Assembly: GCF_023516595.1 (NCBI RefSeq)
Contig: NZ_JAMGBG010000069.1
Coordinates: forward strand, 62,001 to 126,000
From: Streptomyces neyagawaensis
GTDB taxonomy: Bacteria > Actinomycetota > Actinomycetes > Streptomycetales > Streptomycetaceae
DNA: 64,000 nucleotides
Direction of reading: 5' to 3'
Part shown: positions 55,484 to 63,327 of the stretch, one piece after another
Layout of the letters: every line of letters starts with the position of its first letter
How positions within the stretch are numbered: the first letter of the stretch is position 1
The notes under the pieces: generated by a model
The model's database searches: none
Seen by the model: only the letters and a program-made list of their open reading frames with translations
Told to the model about the DNA's origin: nothing
Translations under genes and position numbers: made by a program

Positions 55484-56457
55484 GAGATCCCTTGCTGACG
55501 CAGTTCCGTGGCCAGTTCGTACAGTCCCGCCAGGTCCATGCCCTCGGCGAGCAGCGGCAGTTCGTGCAGCGGCAGGCCCAGCTCGCCGAGGACACCCCGC
55601 TGCTCGTGCTCCAGCGTGTACCGCTCGGCGTACTCCTCGGCCTGGGCGAGCAGCGGCTCCACCAGACGCTCGGCGTTGCCGCCGCGCCGGGCGCCGCCGA
55701 GGCCCGCCGTGGACAGGGACTTGGCGACCGCCGTACGCGGCACCGCGCGCGCCAGCTCCAGCTCGTCGAAGTCCAGCAGCTCGGGCCGCACCATGTTGAC
55801 GATGATCCGCCCGACCGGCAGCTTCGCCGCCCGCAGTTCGGCGATCCCGTCGGCCGTCTCCTGGACGGGCATCTCCTCCAGCAGCGTCACCAGGTGCACC
55901 GCCGTCTCCGGCGACTTCAGCACCCGCATGACCGCCTGGGCCTGATTGTGTATCGGGCCGATCTTCGCGAGCCCGGCCACCTCGTCGTTCACGTTCAAGA
56001 AGCGGGTGATGCGGCCTGTGGGCGGGGCGTCCATCACCACGTAGTCGTAGGTGTACCGCCCGCTCTTCTCCTTGCGGCGCACCGCCTCGCACGCCTTGCC
56101 GGTCAGGAGGACGTCCCTGAGGCCGGGTGCGATGGTGGTGGCGAAGTCGATCGCGCCGAGCTTCTTCAGGGCCCGGCCGGCACCGCCGAGCTTGTAGAAC
56201 ATCTGGAGGTAGTCCAGCAGGGCCAGTTCGGGGTCGATGGCCAGCGCGTACACCTCCCCGCCCCCGGGAGCCACCGCGATCTTCCGCTCCTCGTACGGAA
56301 GGGCTTCCGTCTCGAAGAGCTGTGCGATGCCCTGTCTGCCCTCGACCTCGACCAGGAGGGTGCGTTTCCCCTCGGTCGCGAGGGCGAGCGCGAGTGCGGC
56401 GGCGACCGTGGTCTTTCCGGTCCCGCCCTTGCCGCTGACGACCTGGAGCCTGCTCAC
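55480..56457 (-). CDS. ArsA-family ATPase, first of a pair
   Basis: 325 residues beginning VSRLQVVSGKGGTGKTTVAAALALALA, with the deviant Walker A KGGTGKTT at 10-17. Walker B is YDYVVMDAPPTGRITRFLNV; LVEVEGRQGIAQLF is switch-like. It is shorter than its partner and lacks that protein's C-terminal extension. Like Get3, such ATPases act as dimers; two unequal half-proteins in one operon resemble the two halves of ArsA. GTG 56457 is 7 bases after a TAGGCT -10 on the minus strand, so the mRNA is probably leaderless. The stop overlaps the second ATPase start. Confidence 0.93.
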   Translation of the reverse strand: MSRLQVVSGKGGTGKTTVAAALALALATEGKRTLLVEVEGRQGIAQLFETEALPYEERKIAVAPGGGEVYALAIDPELALLDYLQMFYKLGGAGRALKKLGAIDFATTIAPGLRDVLLTGKACEAVRRKEKSGRYTYDYVVMDAPPTGRITRFLNVNDEVAGLAKIGPIHNQAQAVMRVLKSPETAVHLVTLLEEMPVQETADGIAELRAAKLPVGRIIVNMVRPELLDFDELELARAVPRTAVAKSLSTAGLGGARRGGNAERLVEPLLAQAEEYAERYTLEHEQRGVLGELGLPLHELPLLAEGMDLAGLYELATELRQQGIS

Positions 56458-56464
56458 GTATTCG

Positions 56465-56470
56465 AGCCTA
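56465..56470 (-). promoter_or_regulatory. -10 of a leaderless ArsA operon transcript
   Basis: TAGGCT on the minus strand, 7 bases before GTG 56457. The perfect DnaA box TGTGGACAA (56501-56509) is about 30 bases further upstream. Confidence 0.5.
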
Positions 56471-56513
56471 ACCAGTCCGCGCGCGGCATACGCGGGAGGC
56501 TGTGGACAACTCC

Positions 56514-56561
56514 GCCCCACATGACCGTCCGGACCTCGCCCCACATGGCCGTCCTGACCTC
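56514..56561. repeat. 24-base direct tandem repeat in a divergent promoter region
   Basis: GCCCCACATGACCGTCC... (56514-56537) is followed immediately by a copy with two changes (56538-56561). It lies between the promoters of the ArsA operon and the DUF4177 gene and could bind a regulator of both. Confidence 0.65.
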
Positions 56562-56596
56562 CCCGGGGCAGCGGCGGAAGCGTGCCGGCCAGGGGC

Positions 56597-56602
56597 TAAA
56601 GT
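56597..56602 (+). promoter_or_regulatory. -10 of a leaderless DUF4177 transcript
   Basis: TAAAGT ends 7 bases before ATG 56610; no ribosome-binding site is present. Confidence 0.5.
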
Positions 56603-56609
56603 CGGCCGC

Positions 56610-56774
56610 ATGACCAAGAAGTGGGAATACGCGACCGTGCCGCTGCTCGTCCATGCCACGAAGCAGATCCTGGACACCTGGGGCGAGGACGGCTGGGAGC
56701 TCGTCCAGGTCGTGCCCGGGCCGAACAACCCCGAGCAGCTCGTCGCCTACCTGAAGCGCGAGAAGTCGGCATGA
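56610..56774 (+). CDS. DUF4177 small protein
   Basis: 54 residues: KKWEYATVPLLVHATKQILDTWGEDGWELVQVVPGPNNPEQLVAYLKREK. The W-E-Y start and G-E-D-G-W-E-L-V motif define DUF4177, a beta-alpha-beta mini-domain of unknown function. The stop overlaps the RidA start (ATGA), so the two are coupled. The same gene order beside ArsA-like ATPases is usual in actinomycetes, as I recall. Confidence 0.92.
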   Translation: MTKKWEYATVPLLVHATKQILDTWGEDGWELVQVVPGPNNPEQLVAYLKREKSA

Positions 56775-57238
56775 GCGCCGTCGAGGCCAAGCTCGCGGAA
56801 CTCGGGCTGACCCTGCCCGAGGTGGTCCCGCCGCTCGCCGCGTACCAGCCGGCCGTGCAGTCCGGGGTGTACGTGTACACCGCCGGCCAGCTCCCCATGG
56901 TGGACGGCAAGCTGCCCGTCACCGGCAAGGTCGGCGCGGAGGTCACCCCCGAGGAGGCCAAGGACCTGGCCCGCACCTGCGCCCTGAACGCCCTCGCCGC
57001 CGTGAAGTCGGTCGCGGGCGACCTCGACCGCGTGGCCCGCGTCGTGAAGGTCGTCGGTTTCGTCGCCTCGGCCGCGGACTTCACCGGCCAGCCCGCCGTG
57101 CTCAACGGCGCGAGCGAGCTCCTCGGCGCCGTCCTCGGCGACAAGGGCGTGCACGCGCGCAGCGCGGTCGGTGTGGCCGTGCTGCCGCTGGACGCGCCGG
57201 TCGAGGTGGAGATCCAGGTGGAGCTCACGTCGGCGTGA
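56771..57238 (+). CDS. RidA/YjgF family protein
   Basis: 155 residues. The single domain has PAVQSGVYVYTAGQLPMVDGKLPVTGKVG, CALNALAAVKSVAGDLDRVARVVKVVGFV and GVHARSAVGVAVLPLDAPVEVEIQVEL. RidA proteins form trimers that hydrolyse reactive enamines and imines; here the C-terminal R-x-x-V-G-V-A substrate arginine is in HARSAVGVA, so the deaminase may be active. It is the second gene after DUF4177 with a 4-base overlap. Confidence 0.93.
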   Translation: MSAVEAKLAELGLTLPEVVPPLAAYQPAVQSGVYVYTAGQLPMVDGKLPVTGKVGAEVTPEEAKDLARTCALNALAAVKSVAGDLDRVARVVKVVGFVASAADFTGQPAVLNGASELLGAVLGDKGVHARSAVGVAVLPLDAPVEVEIQVELTSA

Positions 57239-57305
57239 CCGCCCCGGGCCCCCACGGCAGCCACAAGATCGCGGGGGCTCACTCGAACATCCGGCCGTCA
57301 CGGGT

Positions 57306-57311
57306 TAGCCT
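57306..57311 (+). promoter_or_regulatory. -10 of a leaderless Nudix transcript
   Basis: TAGCCT ends 6 bases before ATG 57318. The 79-base gap after ridA has no ribosome-binding site. Confidence 0.45.
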
Positions 57312-57317
57312 CCGCCC

Positions 57318-58187
57318 ATGGCAAAGGGGCAGTGGTACCCACCCGAGTGGCCGGACCGCATCCGCCGGCTCGCGGCCGGCACGCTGACACCGGTGACCCC
57401 CAGGCGGGCCGCCACCGTCATGCTGCTCAAGGACACGGCCGACACCCCGCTCGTGCACATGCTGCGCCGACGCGCCTCCATGGCCTTCGCCGGGGGCGCG
57501 TACGCGTATCCGGGCGGCGGGGTCGACCCGCGCGACGACGACCACCGGATCCGCTGGGCGGGCCCCACGCGCGCGTGGTGGGCCGACCGGCTCGGTGTGG
57601 ACGAGGCCGGCGCCCAGGCGATCGTCTGCGCGGCCGTCCGCGAGACGTATGAGGAGGCCGGTGTCCTGCTCGCCGGCCCCACCCCCGACACGGTGGTCGG
57701 GGACACGACCGGCGACGACTGGGAGGCGGACCGCGCCGCCGTGGCCGCCCGGGGCATGTCCTTCGCGGAGTTCCTGGACCGCCGGGGCCTGGTCCTGCGC
57801 TCGGACCTGCTCGGCGCCTGGACCCGCTGGATCACCCCCGAGTTCGAGGCCCGCCGCTACGACACCTGGTTCTTCGTGGCGGCCCTCCCGCGGGGCCAGC
57901 GCACCCGCAACGCCTCCACGGAGGCCGACCGCACCGTGTGGATCCGCCCCCGTGACGCCGCCGAGGGCTACGACAAGGGCGAGCTGCTGATGATGCCGCC
58001 CACCATCGCGACCCTGCGCCAGCTCACGGCGTACGACACGGCCGCCGGGGCGCTCGCCGCGGCACCCGGCCGCGATCTGACCCCGGTGCTCGCCCAGGCA
58101 CGCCTGGAGAACGACGCGGTGATTCTTTCCTGGCCCGGCCACGGGGAGTTCACCAAGCGCATACCGTCAGGGGGAGGCCCCGCATGA
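57318..58187 (+). CDS. Nudix hydrolase (NUDT19-like)
   Basis: 289 residues. The Nudix motif is split by an insert: YPGGGVDPRDDDHRIRW gives the glycines, and AIVCAAVRETYEEAGVLL supplies the R-E-x-x-E-E-x-G catalytic helix after about 30 residues. ITPEFEARRYDTWFFVAALPRGQ and GELLMMPPTIATLRQL are typical of the NUDT19-like group, whose animal members cleave CoA. The stop overlaps the MBL gene (ATGA). The substrate is unproven. Confidence 0.9.
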   Translation: MAKGQWYPPEWPDRIRRLAAGTLTPVTPRRAATVMLLKDTADTPLVHMLRRRASMAFAGGAYAYPGGGVDPRDDDHRIRWAGPTRAWWADRLGVDEAGAQAIVCAAVRETYEEAGVLLAGPTPDTVVGDTTGDDWEADRAAVAARGMSFAEFLDRRGLVLRSDLLGAWTRWITPEFEARRYDTWFFVAALPRGQRTRNASTEADRTVWIRPRDAAEGYDKGELLMMPPTIATLRQLTAYDTAAGALAAAPGRDLTPVLAQARLENDAVILSWPGHGEFTKRIPSGGGPA

Positions 58188-59014
58188 CCGACGCAGCAGC
58201 CCTCCCCGGACAGCCGAGGGGCGGTGTCCTCTCGGGGCCCGCCACCACGCGCGCGGTGAACGTCCTCGCGCCCAACGCGTCCGCGATGACGCTCGACGGA
58301 ACCAACACCTGGATCGTCTCCGAGCCCGACTCCGACCTGGCGGTCGTGATCGACCCCGGCCCCTTGGACGACGGCCACCTGCGCCAGGTCGTCGAGACGG
58401 CGGAGAGTGCCGGCAAGCGCGTCGCGCTGACCCTGCTCACGCACGGCCACCCCGACCACGCGGAGGGCGCCGCGCGCTTCGCCGAGCTGACCCGGACGAA
58501 TGTCCGGGCCCTCGACCCGGCCCTGAGGCTCGGCGACGAGGGACTCGGCGCGGGCGACGTGGTGAGCGTCGACGGACTGGAACTCCGCGTCGTCCCCACC
58601 CCCGGCCACACCGCCGACTCCCTCTGCTTCCACCTCCCGGCCGACCGGGCCGTCCTGACGGGCGACACCGTCCTCGGCCGCGGTACGACGGTCGTGGCGC
58701 ACCCCGACGGCCGTCTCGGCGACTACCTCGACTCCCTCCGCCGCCTCAGGTCCCTCACGGTGGACGACGGCGTCCACACCGTCCTGCCCGGCCACGGCCC
58801 CGTCCTTGACGACGCCCAGGGGGTCGTCGAGTACTACCTGGCCCACCGCGCCCACCGACTGGCCCAGGTCGAGACGGCGGTCGAGGACGGCTACGGCACG
58901 CCCGGCGAGGTGGTCGCCCACGTCTACGCCGACGTCGATCGCTCCCTCTGGCCGGCCGCGGAACTGTCGGTACGCGCGCAGCTGGAGTACCTGACCGATC
59001 ATGGCCTGATCTGA
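58184..59014 (+). CDS. MBL-fold metallo-hydrolase (LACTB2-like)
   Basis: 276 residues. The metal-binding signature T-H-G-H-P-D-H is in LLTHGHPDHAEGA; further ligands lie in VPTPGHTADSLCFHL, LTGDTVLG and LPGHGPV. A C-terminal winged-helix-like region (GEVVAHVYADVDRSLWPAAELSVRAQLEYL) fits the LACTB2/RNase-like subgroup, which often follows a Nudix gene. It could be an endoribonuclease or thioester hydrolase. It is coupled to the Nudix gene by a 4-base overlap. Confidence 0.92.
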   Translation: MTDAAALPGQPRGGVLSGPATTRAVNVLAPNASAMTLDGTNTWIVSEPDSDLAVVIDPGPLDDGHLRQVVETAESAGKRVALTLLTHGHPDHAEGAARFAELTRTNVRALDPALRLGDEGLGAGDVVSVDGLELRVVPTPGHTADSLCFHLPADRAVLTGDTVLGRGTTVVAHPDGRLGDYLDSLRRLRSLTVDDGVHTVLPGHGPVLDDAQGVVEYYLAHRAHRLAQVETAVEDGYGTPGEVVAHVYADVDRSLWPAAELSVRAQLEYLTDHGLI

Positions 59015-59199
59015 GAACGCGGGCCCGGACGGCCCCCCGGCGGCATGAGCGGCCCTCTGCGGCCCGGAATCGCCCTCTGCGGCCCGGAACCGCGCGGGAG
59101 GCCGCCGGACTGCCACCGGAGGGGCCGCAGGGGCCTGAGAGGCGCCAGGAGGCTCGGCGGAGCCCAGGCCAGCTCCTCGCCCGCTCCTCGGACGGCGTC

Positions 59200-60036
59200 T
59201 CACCCGTCTTCCGGACGAGGTGCCTTGACGCCGTGCACGCGCGCGTACTCCTCGGCCAGCCAGGGTCCGAGGTCGTCGACGTAGGACCGCAGCAGGGCTT
59301 CATGCCCCTCGGGGGCGTCGTCCGGGGCGTACGCGGCGGCCGCCGCCGCCCTCATCCGGTCGGCCCGCTCGGGGTAGTACTCGCCGAACGCCTCCGCCAT
59401 CTCGTGGAGGTCGCTGGTCCAGCCGTTCCAGCGGGGCATGACGAGGGTGAACCCGGTCCGGACGAGGCGGCGGGAGCAGGAGCGTACGAGGGAGCGCCGG
59501 GCCTCGGGGGTGGACGCGTCGGCGATGCGTTCGCGCCAGCGGGGCAGCAGCCGCGCCAGGTCGCCGTTGGTCTCGCGGGCGAGAAGGGAGTCCGGCCGGT
59601 ACCGGGGCAGGTCCTCGGCGAGGTCCTGGCCCAGCAACGGGGTGCACAGGCAGGCCACGAACCACCCCAGGTCGTAGCGCTCCGGATCACTGAGCACCCG
59701 AGCCCGGCTGACGAGCAGCGTTCCGGACCCGTCGATCTGCGGGAACTCCTGGTCCAGCGCCTCGTCCAGGGCTCCGGCCTCCGCCCGGTCCGCGTCGGTG
59801 GGCTCGTCCCGCAGCACCACCAGCAGGTCGAAGTCGCTGCGGCCGGGGCGGGCGGTGCCACGGGGGATCGACCCGTAGAGGTACGCGCTGTGCAGCCGGG
59901 CCCCGAACACCTCCAGCACCCGGTCCCGAGCGGCGGCCACCACCCCCCGAAACCCCTCCGCGACCCGCCCCAGCGACCCCTCCCGCTCGATGTACCCCCG
60001 CGCGTCCAGCCCTCTCCGGGCCCCTCTCGCAGCCAT
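59200..60036 (-). CDS. Stand-alone nucleotidyltransferase-domain protein
   Basis: 278 residues from ATG 60036. The Pol-beta nucleotidyltransferase motif GSIPRGTARPGRSDFDLLVVL (about 68-88) has the GS and D-x-D metal ligands. The C-terminal 180 residues are helical (DLARLLPRWRERIADASTPEARRSLVRSCSRRLVRTGF) like aminoglycoside nucleotidyltransferases. No HEPN or abortive-infection partner is beside it. A more upstream start is open but carries a Pro/Arg leader. It may modify a small molecule or a protein or RNA; resistance is not implied. Confidence 0.87.
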   Translation of the reverse strand: MAARGARRGLDARGYIEREGSLGRVAEGFRGVVAAARDRVLEVFGARLHSAYLYGSIPRGTARPGRSDFDLLVVLRDEPTDADRAEAGALDEALDQEFPQIDGSGTLLVSRARVLSDPERYDLGWFVACLCTPLLGQDLAEDLPRYRPDSLLARETNGDLARLLPRWRERIADASTPEARRSLVRSCSRRLVRTGFTLVMPRWNGWTSDLHEMAEAFGEYYPERADRMRAAAAAAYAPDDAPEGHEALLRSYVDDLGPWLAEEYARVHGVKAPRPEDG

Positions 60037-60160
60037 ACGACCACTGTGCCTCCAGGGGAGGAGCGAGGCAGGTCGTTCAGGGCGTGGCGGGGGCACGCAA
60101 AACCGTTGGGGCCCGCCCCCACGAACGGGACGGGCCCCAACGACGTACTCGAAACTGCTG

Positions 60161-60209
60161 CCGGCGACCGGCGACCGGCGACCGGCGACCGGCGACCGGC
60201 GACCGGCGA
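60161..60209. repeat. Heptanucleotide array, 7 copies of CCGGCGA
   Basis: Seven perfect units lie between the nucleotidyltransferase start and the crp stop, with degenerate units to 60235. Period and size resemble the CAGCGGC array at 48855. Confidence 0.9.
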
Positions 60210-60247
60210 CCGGTCACTGGGGATCGGTCACCGGGGTGCGGCGAAGG

Positions 60248-60922
60248 TCAGCGCGACCGCTTCGCCAGGCGCTCCACGTCCAGCAGGATCACCGCGCGTG
60301 CCTCGAGCCGCAGCCAACCCCGCTGCGCGAAATCGGCCAGCGCCTTGTTGACGGTCTCGCGGGACGCCCCGACGAGCTGCGCCAGCTCCTCCTGCGTGAG
60401 GTCGTGCACCACGTGGATGCCTTCCTCGGACTGCACACCGAACCTCCTGGAGAGGTCCAGCAGCGCACGGGCGACACGGCCGGGGACGTCCGAGAACACC
60501 AGGTCGGACATCTGGTCGTTGGTCTTGCGCAGCCTCCGCGCGACGGCGCGCAGCAGCGCGGCCGCCACCTCGGGCCGCGCGTTCAGCCACGGCTGGAGGT
60601 CGCCGTGGCCGAGGCCGAGCAGCTTGACCTCGGTCAGCGCGGTGGCGGTGGCCGTCCGCGGCCCCGGGTCGAACAGCGACAGCTCGCCGATGAGCTCACC
60701 GGGCCCGAGCACGGCGAGCATGTTCTCGCGGCCGTCGGGCGACGCGCGGTGCAGCTTGACCTTGCCCTCGGTGACCACATAGAGGCGGTCCCCGGGGTCG
60801 CCCTCGTGGAAGAGAGCGTCACCCCGCGCGAGGGTCACCTCACTCATGGAGGCGCGGAGCTCCGCGGCCTGCTCGTCATCGAGCGCCGCGAAGAGCGGGG
60901 CGCGCCGCAGAACGTCGTCCAC
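60248..60922 (-). CDS. crp: cAMP receptor protein Crp
   Basis: 224 residues, identical in length to S. coelicolor Crp as I recall it. The cyclic-nucleotide pocket is GELIGELSLFDPGPRTATATA (76-95, R89 at the phosphate), followed by the dimer helix and an HTH near 173-200 (DLTQEELAQLVGASRETVNKALADFAQRGWL). Streptomycete Crp controls germination, growth and antibiotic genes. GTG 60922 follows AGGAGAG. A Crp-like palindrome (61013-61026) lies 91 bases upstream, so autoregulation is likely. Confidence 0.96.
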   Translation of the reverse strand: MDDVLRRAPLFAALDDEQAAELRASMSEVTLARGDALFHEGDPGDRLYVVTEGKVKLHRASPDGRENMLAVLGPGELIGELSLFDPGPRTATATALTEVKLLGLGHGDLQPWLNARPEVAAALLRAVARRLRKTNDQMSDLVFSDVPGRVARALLDLSRRFGVQSEEGIHVVHDLTQEELAQLVGASRETVNKALADFAQRGWLRLEARAVILLDVERLAKRSR

Positions 60923-61012
60923 GAGTTCTCTCCTTGTCGACCTGCTCAGGGGATCTTGCTCCCCGTAGTACCAGGGGACCGTGTTCCCCGTTTAGCCGGA
61001 CGGTCCAAACAG

Positions 61013-61026
61013 TGTGATCTGTCACA
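61013..61026. promoter_or_regulatory. Crp-like site TGTGATCTGTCACA between crp and nth
   Basis: Perfect TGTGA/TCACA arms around four bases, two fewer than the enterobacterial spacing. It lies 91 bases upstream of crp and 103 bases upstream of nth. Confidence 0.5.
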
Positions 61027-61116
61027 AGGATGCCGCACACATGTCCCGAGGTAAGCGTCAGGGGTCCAATTGGGGGCCGATCTTCAGGGCCCGGGGCGGA
61101 TGTCGGTGCAGGGCTT

Positions 61117-61122
61117 TAGGCT
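61117..61122 (+). promoter_or_regulatory. -10 of a leaderless nth transcript
   Basis: TAGGCT ends 6 bases before GTG 61129; no ribosome-binding site is present. Confidence 0.5.
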
Positions 61123-61128
61123 GGCCGA

Positions 61129-62280
61129 GTGTCCAAATCGCCGGTGAGAGCACAGGCCAAGGGAGCTGGACGGGTGGTTGTACGTCGCGATTCCGCTGTG
61201 GGCGAACAGGGCCCCTCGGGAGCGAAGAAAACGGCAAAGAAGACGAACGCGTCGGCGTCCCCGGCGGCGTCGGAAGGCGCGCCTCCGGCGACGGAGCGCA
61301 CGCCTCCGGCGACGGAACCCGCCGCCGGGAAGTCCGCGTCGGTCGCCGGGAAGTCGGCACCTGCCGCCGGGAAGTCGGCGCCCGCCACCGGGAAGTCGGC
61401 GCCCGCCAGGAAGCTGGCGCCCGCCCGGAAGTCGGCCAAGGCCGCCGCCTCTCCGAAGTCGCCCGAGCCCGGCGCATCCCTCAAGCCCGCCAAGCCACCC
61501 AAGCCCGAGTCTCCGACCGCCCTGGTCCGCCGTGCCCGGCGGATCAACCGTGAGCTGGCCGAGGTGTACCCGTACGCCCACCCGGAACTGGACTTCGAGA
61601 ACCCCTTCCAGCTGATCGTCGCCACGGTCCTGTCCGCCCAGACCACCGATCTGAGGGTCAACCAGACGACGCCGGCCCTCTTCGCGAAGTACCCCACCCC
61701 CGAGGACCTCGCCGCGGCCGTCCCGGAGGAAGTCGAGGAGATCCTGCGGCCGTGCGGGTTCTTCCGGGCGAAGACGAAGTCGGTGATGGGGCTGTCGAAG
61801 GCGCTCGTGGAGAACCACAACGGCGAGGTCCCCGGCCGTCTGGAGGACCTGGTCAAACTGCCCGGTGTCGGCCGCAAGACCGCCTTCGTCGTGCTGGGCA
61901 ACGCCTTCGGCCGGCCCGGCATCACCGTCGACACGCACTTCCAGCGGCTCGTACGGCGCTGGAAGTGGACCGAGGAGACCGACCCGGACAAGATCGAGGC
62001 GGCCGTCGGGGCGCTCTTCCCGAAGAGCGAGTGGACGATGCTGTCGCACCACGTGATCTTCCACGGCCGTCGTATCTGTCACGCCCGCAAGCCCGCCTGC
62101 GGCGCCTGCCCCATCGCTCCGCTCTGCCCGGCGTACGGCGAGGGCGAGACGGACCCGGAGAAGGCCAGGAAGCTGCTCAAGTACGAGAAGGGCGGCTTCC
62201 CCGGTCAGCGCCTGAAGCCCCCGCAGTCGTACCTGGACGCGGGCGGCATCCCGGCCCCGCCCCTGGGAGCCGCCGGATGA
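61129..62280 (+). CDS. nth: Endonuclease III with a repetitive basic N-terminal tail
   Basis: 383 residues. The catalytic core starts near 130: helix-hairpin-helix LPGVGRK (244-250) with the catalytic lysine K250, aspartate D268 in VDTHFQR, and the [4Fe-4S] ligands C317, C324, C327 and C333 (C-x6-C-x2-C-x5-C). It removes oxidised pyrimidines and nicks AP sites. The first 125 residues are Lys/Ala/Pro-rich with six 6-7-residue units (AGKSAPA type, about 66-105), resembling histone H1 tails; this roughly doubles the normal 210-residue protein's linker. GTG 61129 is favoured by the -10 just upstream. Confidence 0.94.
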   Translation: MSKSPVRAQAKGAGRVVVRRDSAVGEQGPSGAKKTAKKTNASASPAASEGAPPATERTPPATEPAAGKSASVAGKSAPAAGKSAPATGKSAPARKLAPARKSAKAAASPKSPEPGASLKPAKPPKPESPTALVRRARRINRELAEVYPYAHPELDFENPFQLIVATVLSAQTTDLRVNQTTPALFAKYPTPEDLAAAVPEEVEEILRPCGFFRAKTKSVMGLSKALVENHNGEVPGRLEDLVKLPGVGRKTAFVVLGNAFGRPGITVDTHFQRLVRRWKWTEETDPDKIEAAVGALFPKSEWTMLSHHVIFHGRRICHARKPACGACPIAPLCPAYGEGETDPEKARKLLKYEKGGFPGQRLKPPQSYLDAGGIPAPPLGAAG

Positions 62281-62458
62281 CGTCCCTTCCGGAGCGCGCC
62301 GCGCCGCCCCCTGCCCGTCCGGGCCCGAACCGCCCACCCGGAACGGCCGGTCACCGCGCGGGGCGAGCCCCGAGCCACCCACACGAGGGACTCTCGCCCG
62401 CAGCGGAACGATCGGTCGGCCTCGGGGCGTTGGCAGGGGAAGAACGACGGGGGTGGCT

Positions 62459-63208
62459 ATGACACGCGCGAGCCGGACGGACGGCGGTACGCACACGGAC
62501 ACGGACCCTGGGCGCCACGCGGCATCCGGGCACCGCGTGCCGCGGCCACGCCTCGACAGGACCGGCCTGCCCACCTGGCTGGACCCGGTCGTCCGCGCCG
62601 TCGAGACCGTCCAGCCGCTCCAACTGAGCCGCTTCCTGCCGCCGGAGAACGGCTCGGGCCGGCAGTCGGCGGTCCTCATCCTGTTCGGCGAGGGCGACCG
62701 CGGCCCAGAGTTGCTGCTGATGGAGCGCGCCGGTTCCCTCAGATCGCACGCCGGACAGCCGTCCTTCCCGGGCGGCGCCCTCGACCCCGAGGACGGCGAC
62801 CCGCAGACCGACGGCCCTCTGCGGGCCGCGCTCCGCGAGGCCGAGGAGGAAACCGGCCTCGACCCGCGAGGCGTCCAGCTCTTCGGTGTCCTGCCGAAGC
62901 TGTACATCCCGGTGAGCGGCTTCGTCGTGACGCCCGTGCTGGGCTGGTGGCGCGAGCCGAGCCCGGTCCGCGCCGTCGACCCCAACGAGACGGCACGCGT
63001 CTTCACCGTTCCCGTGGCGGATCTCACGGCTCCCGCCCATCGCGCCACCACTGTCCACCCCAGCGGCCACAAGGGTCCGGCATTTCTGGTCGAATCGGCA
63101 CTCGTGTGGGGTTTCACGGCAGGCGTGATCGACCGCCTGCTGCACTACTCGGGCTGGGAGCGCCCCTGGGACCGGGGCAAGCAGGTCCCGCTCGACTGGC
63201 GCTCATGA
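62459..63208 (+). CDS. Nudix hydrolase, CoA pyrophosphatase-like
   Basis: 249 residues. LLLMERAGSLRSHAGQPSFPGGALDPEDGD contains the NUDT7/CoAse signature (L-L-x-R-x3-L-x3-H-x-G-x-x-x-F-P-G-G), and ALREAEEETGLDP is the catalytic Nudix helix. KLYIPVSGFVVTPVLGWW and HPSGHKGPAFLVESALVWGFTAGVI complete the fold. It probably cleaves CoA or acyl-CoA to 4'-phosphopantetheine and adenosine bisphosphate. ATG 62459 has GGGGGTG 6 bases before it; GTG 62453 is two codons earlier. The 178-base gap after nth shows no supported gene. Confidence 0.92.
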   Translation: MTRASRTDGGTHTDTDPGRHAASGHRVPRPRLDRTGLPTWLDPVVRAVETVQPLQLSRFLPPENGSGRQSAVLILFGEGDRGPELLLMERAGSLRSHAGQPSFPGGALDPEDGDPQTDGPLRAALREAEEETGLDPRGVQLFGVLPKLYIPVSGFVVTPVLGWWREPSPVRAVDPNETARVFTVPVADLTAPAHRATTVHPSGHKGPAFLVESALVWGFTAGVIDRLLHYSGWERPWDRGKQVPLDWRS

Positions 63209-63327
63209 CAGGGTGTCTGCCGTGCCGCGTCTCGTGGGGAGCGTCCCGTCCCCCGGTCGCCGTGCGGCGGGCCGTACCCCGGGCCGACCTGTAGTGATCG
63301 CGAAGTGACGAGGCGAGGCTTGAAGCG

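Noticed and set aside
59052..59089. GCCCTCTGCGGCCCGGAA occurring twice after the MBL gene
   Set aside because: Short direct repeat in a 185-base convergent gap without symmetry or further copies; too little to interpret.
62277..62462. 61-residue frame whose ATG overlaps the nth stop
   Set aside because: Mostly Pro/Arg/Ala with no conserved core; it overlaps the Nudix start. Possible but unsupported.
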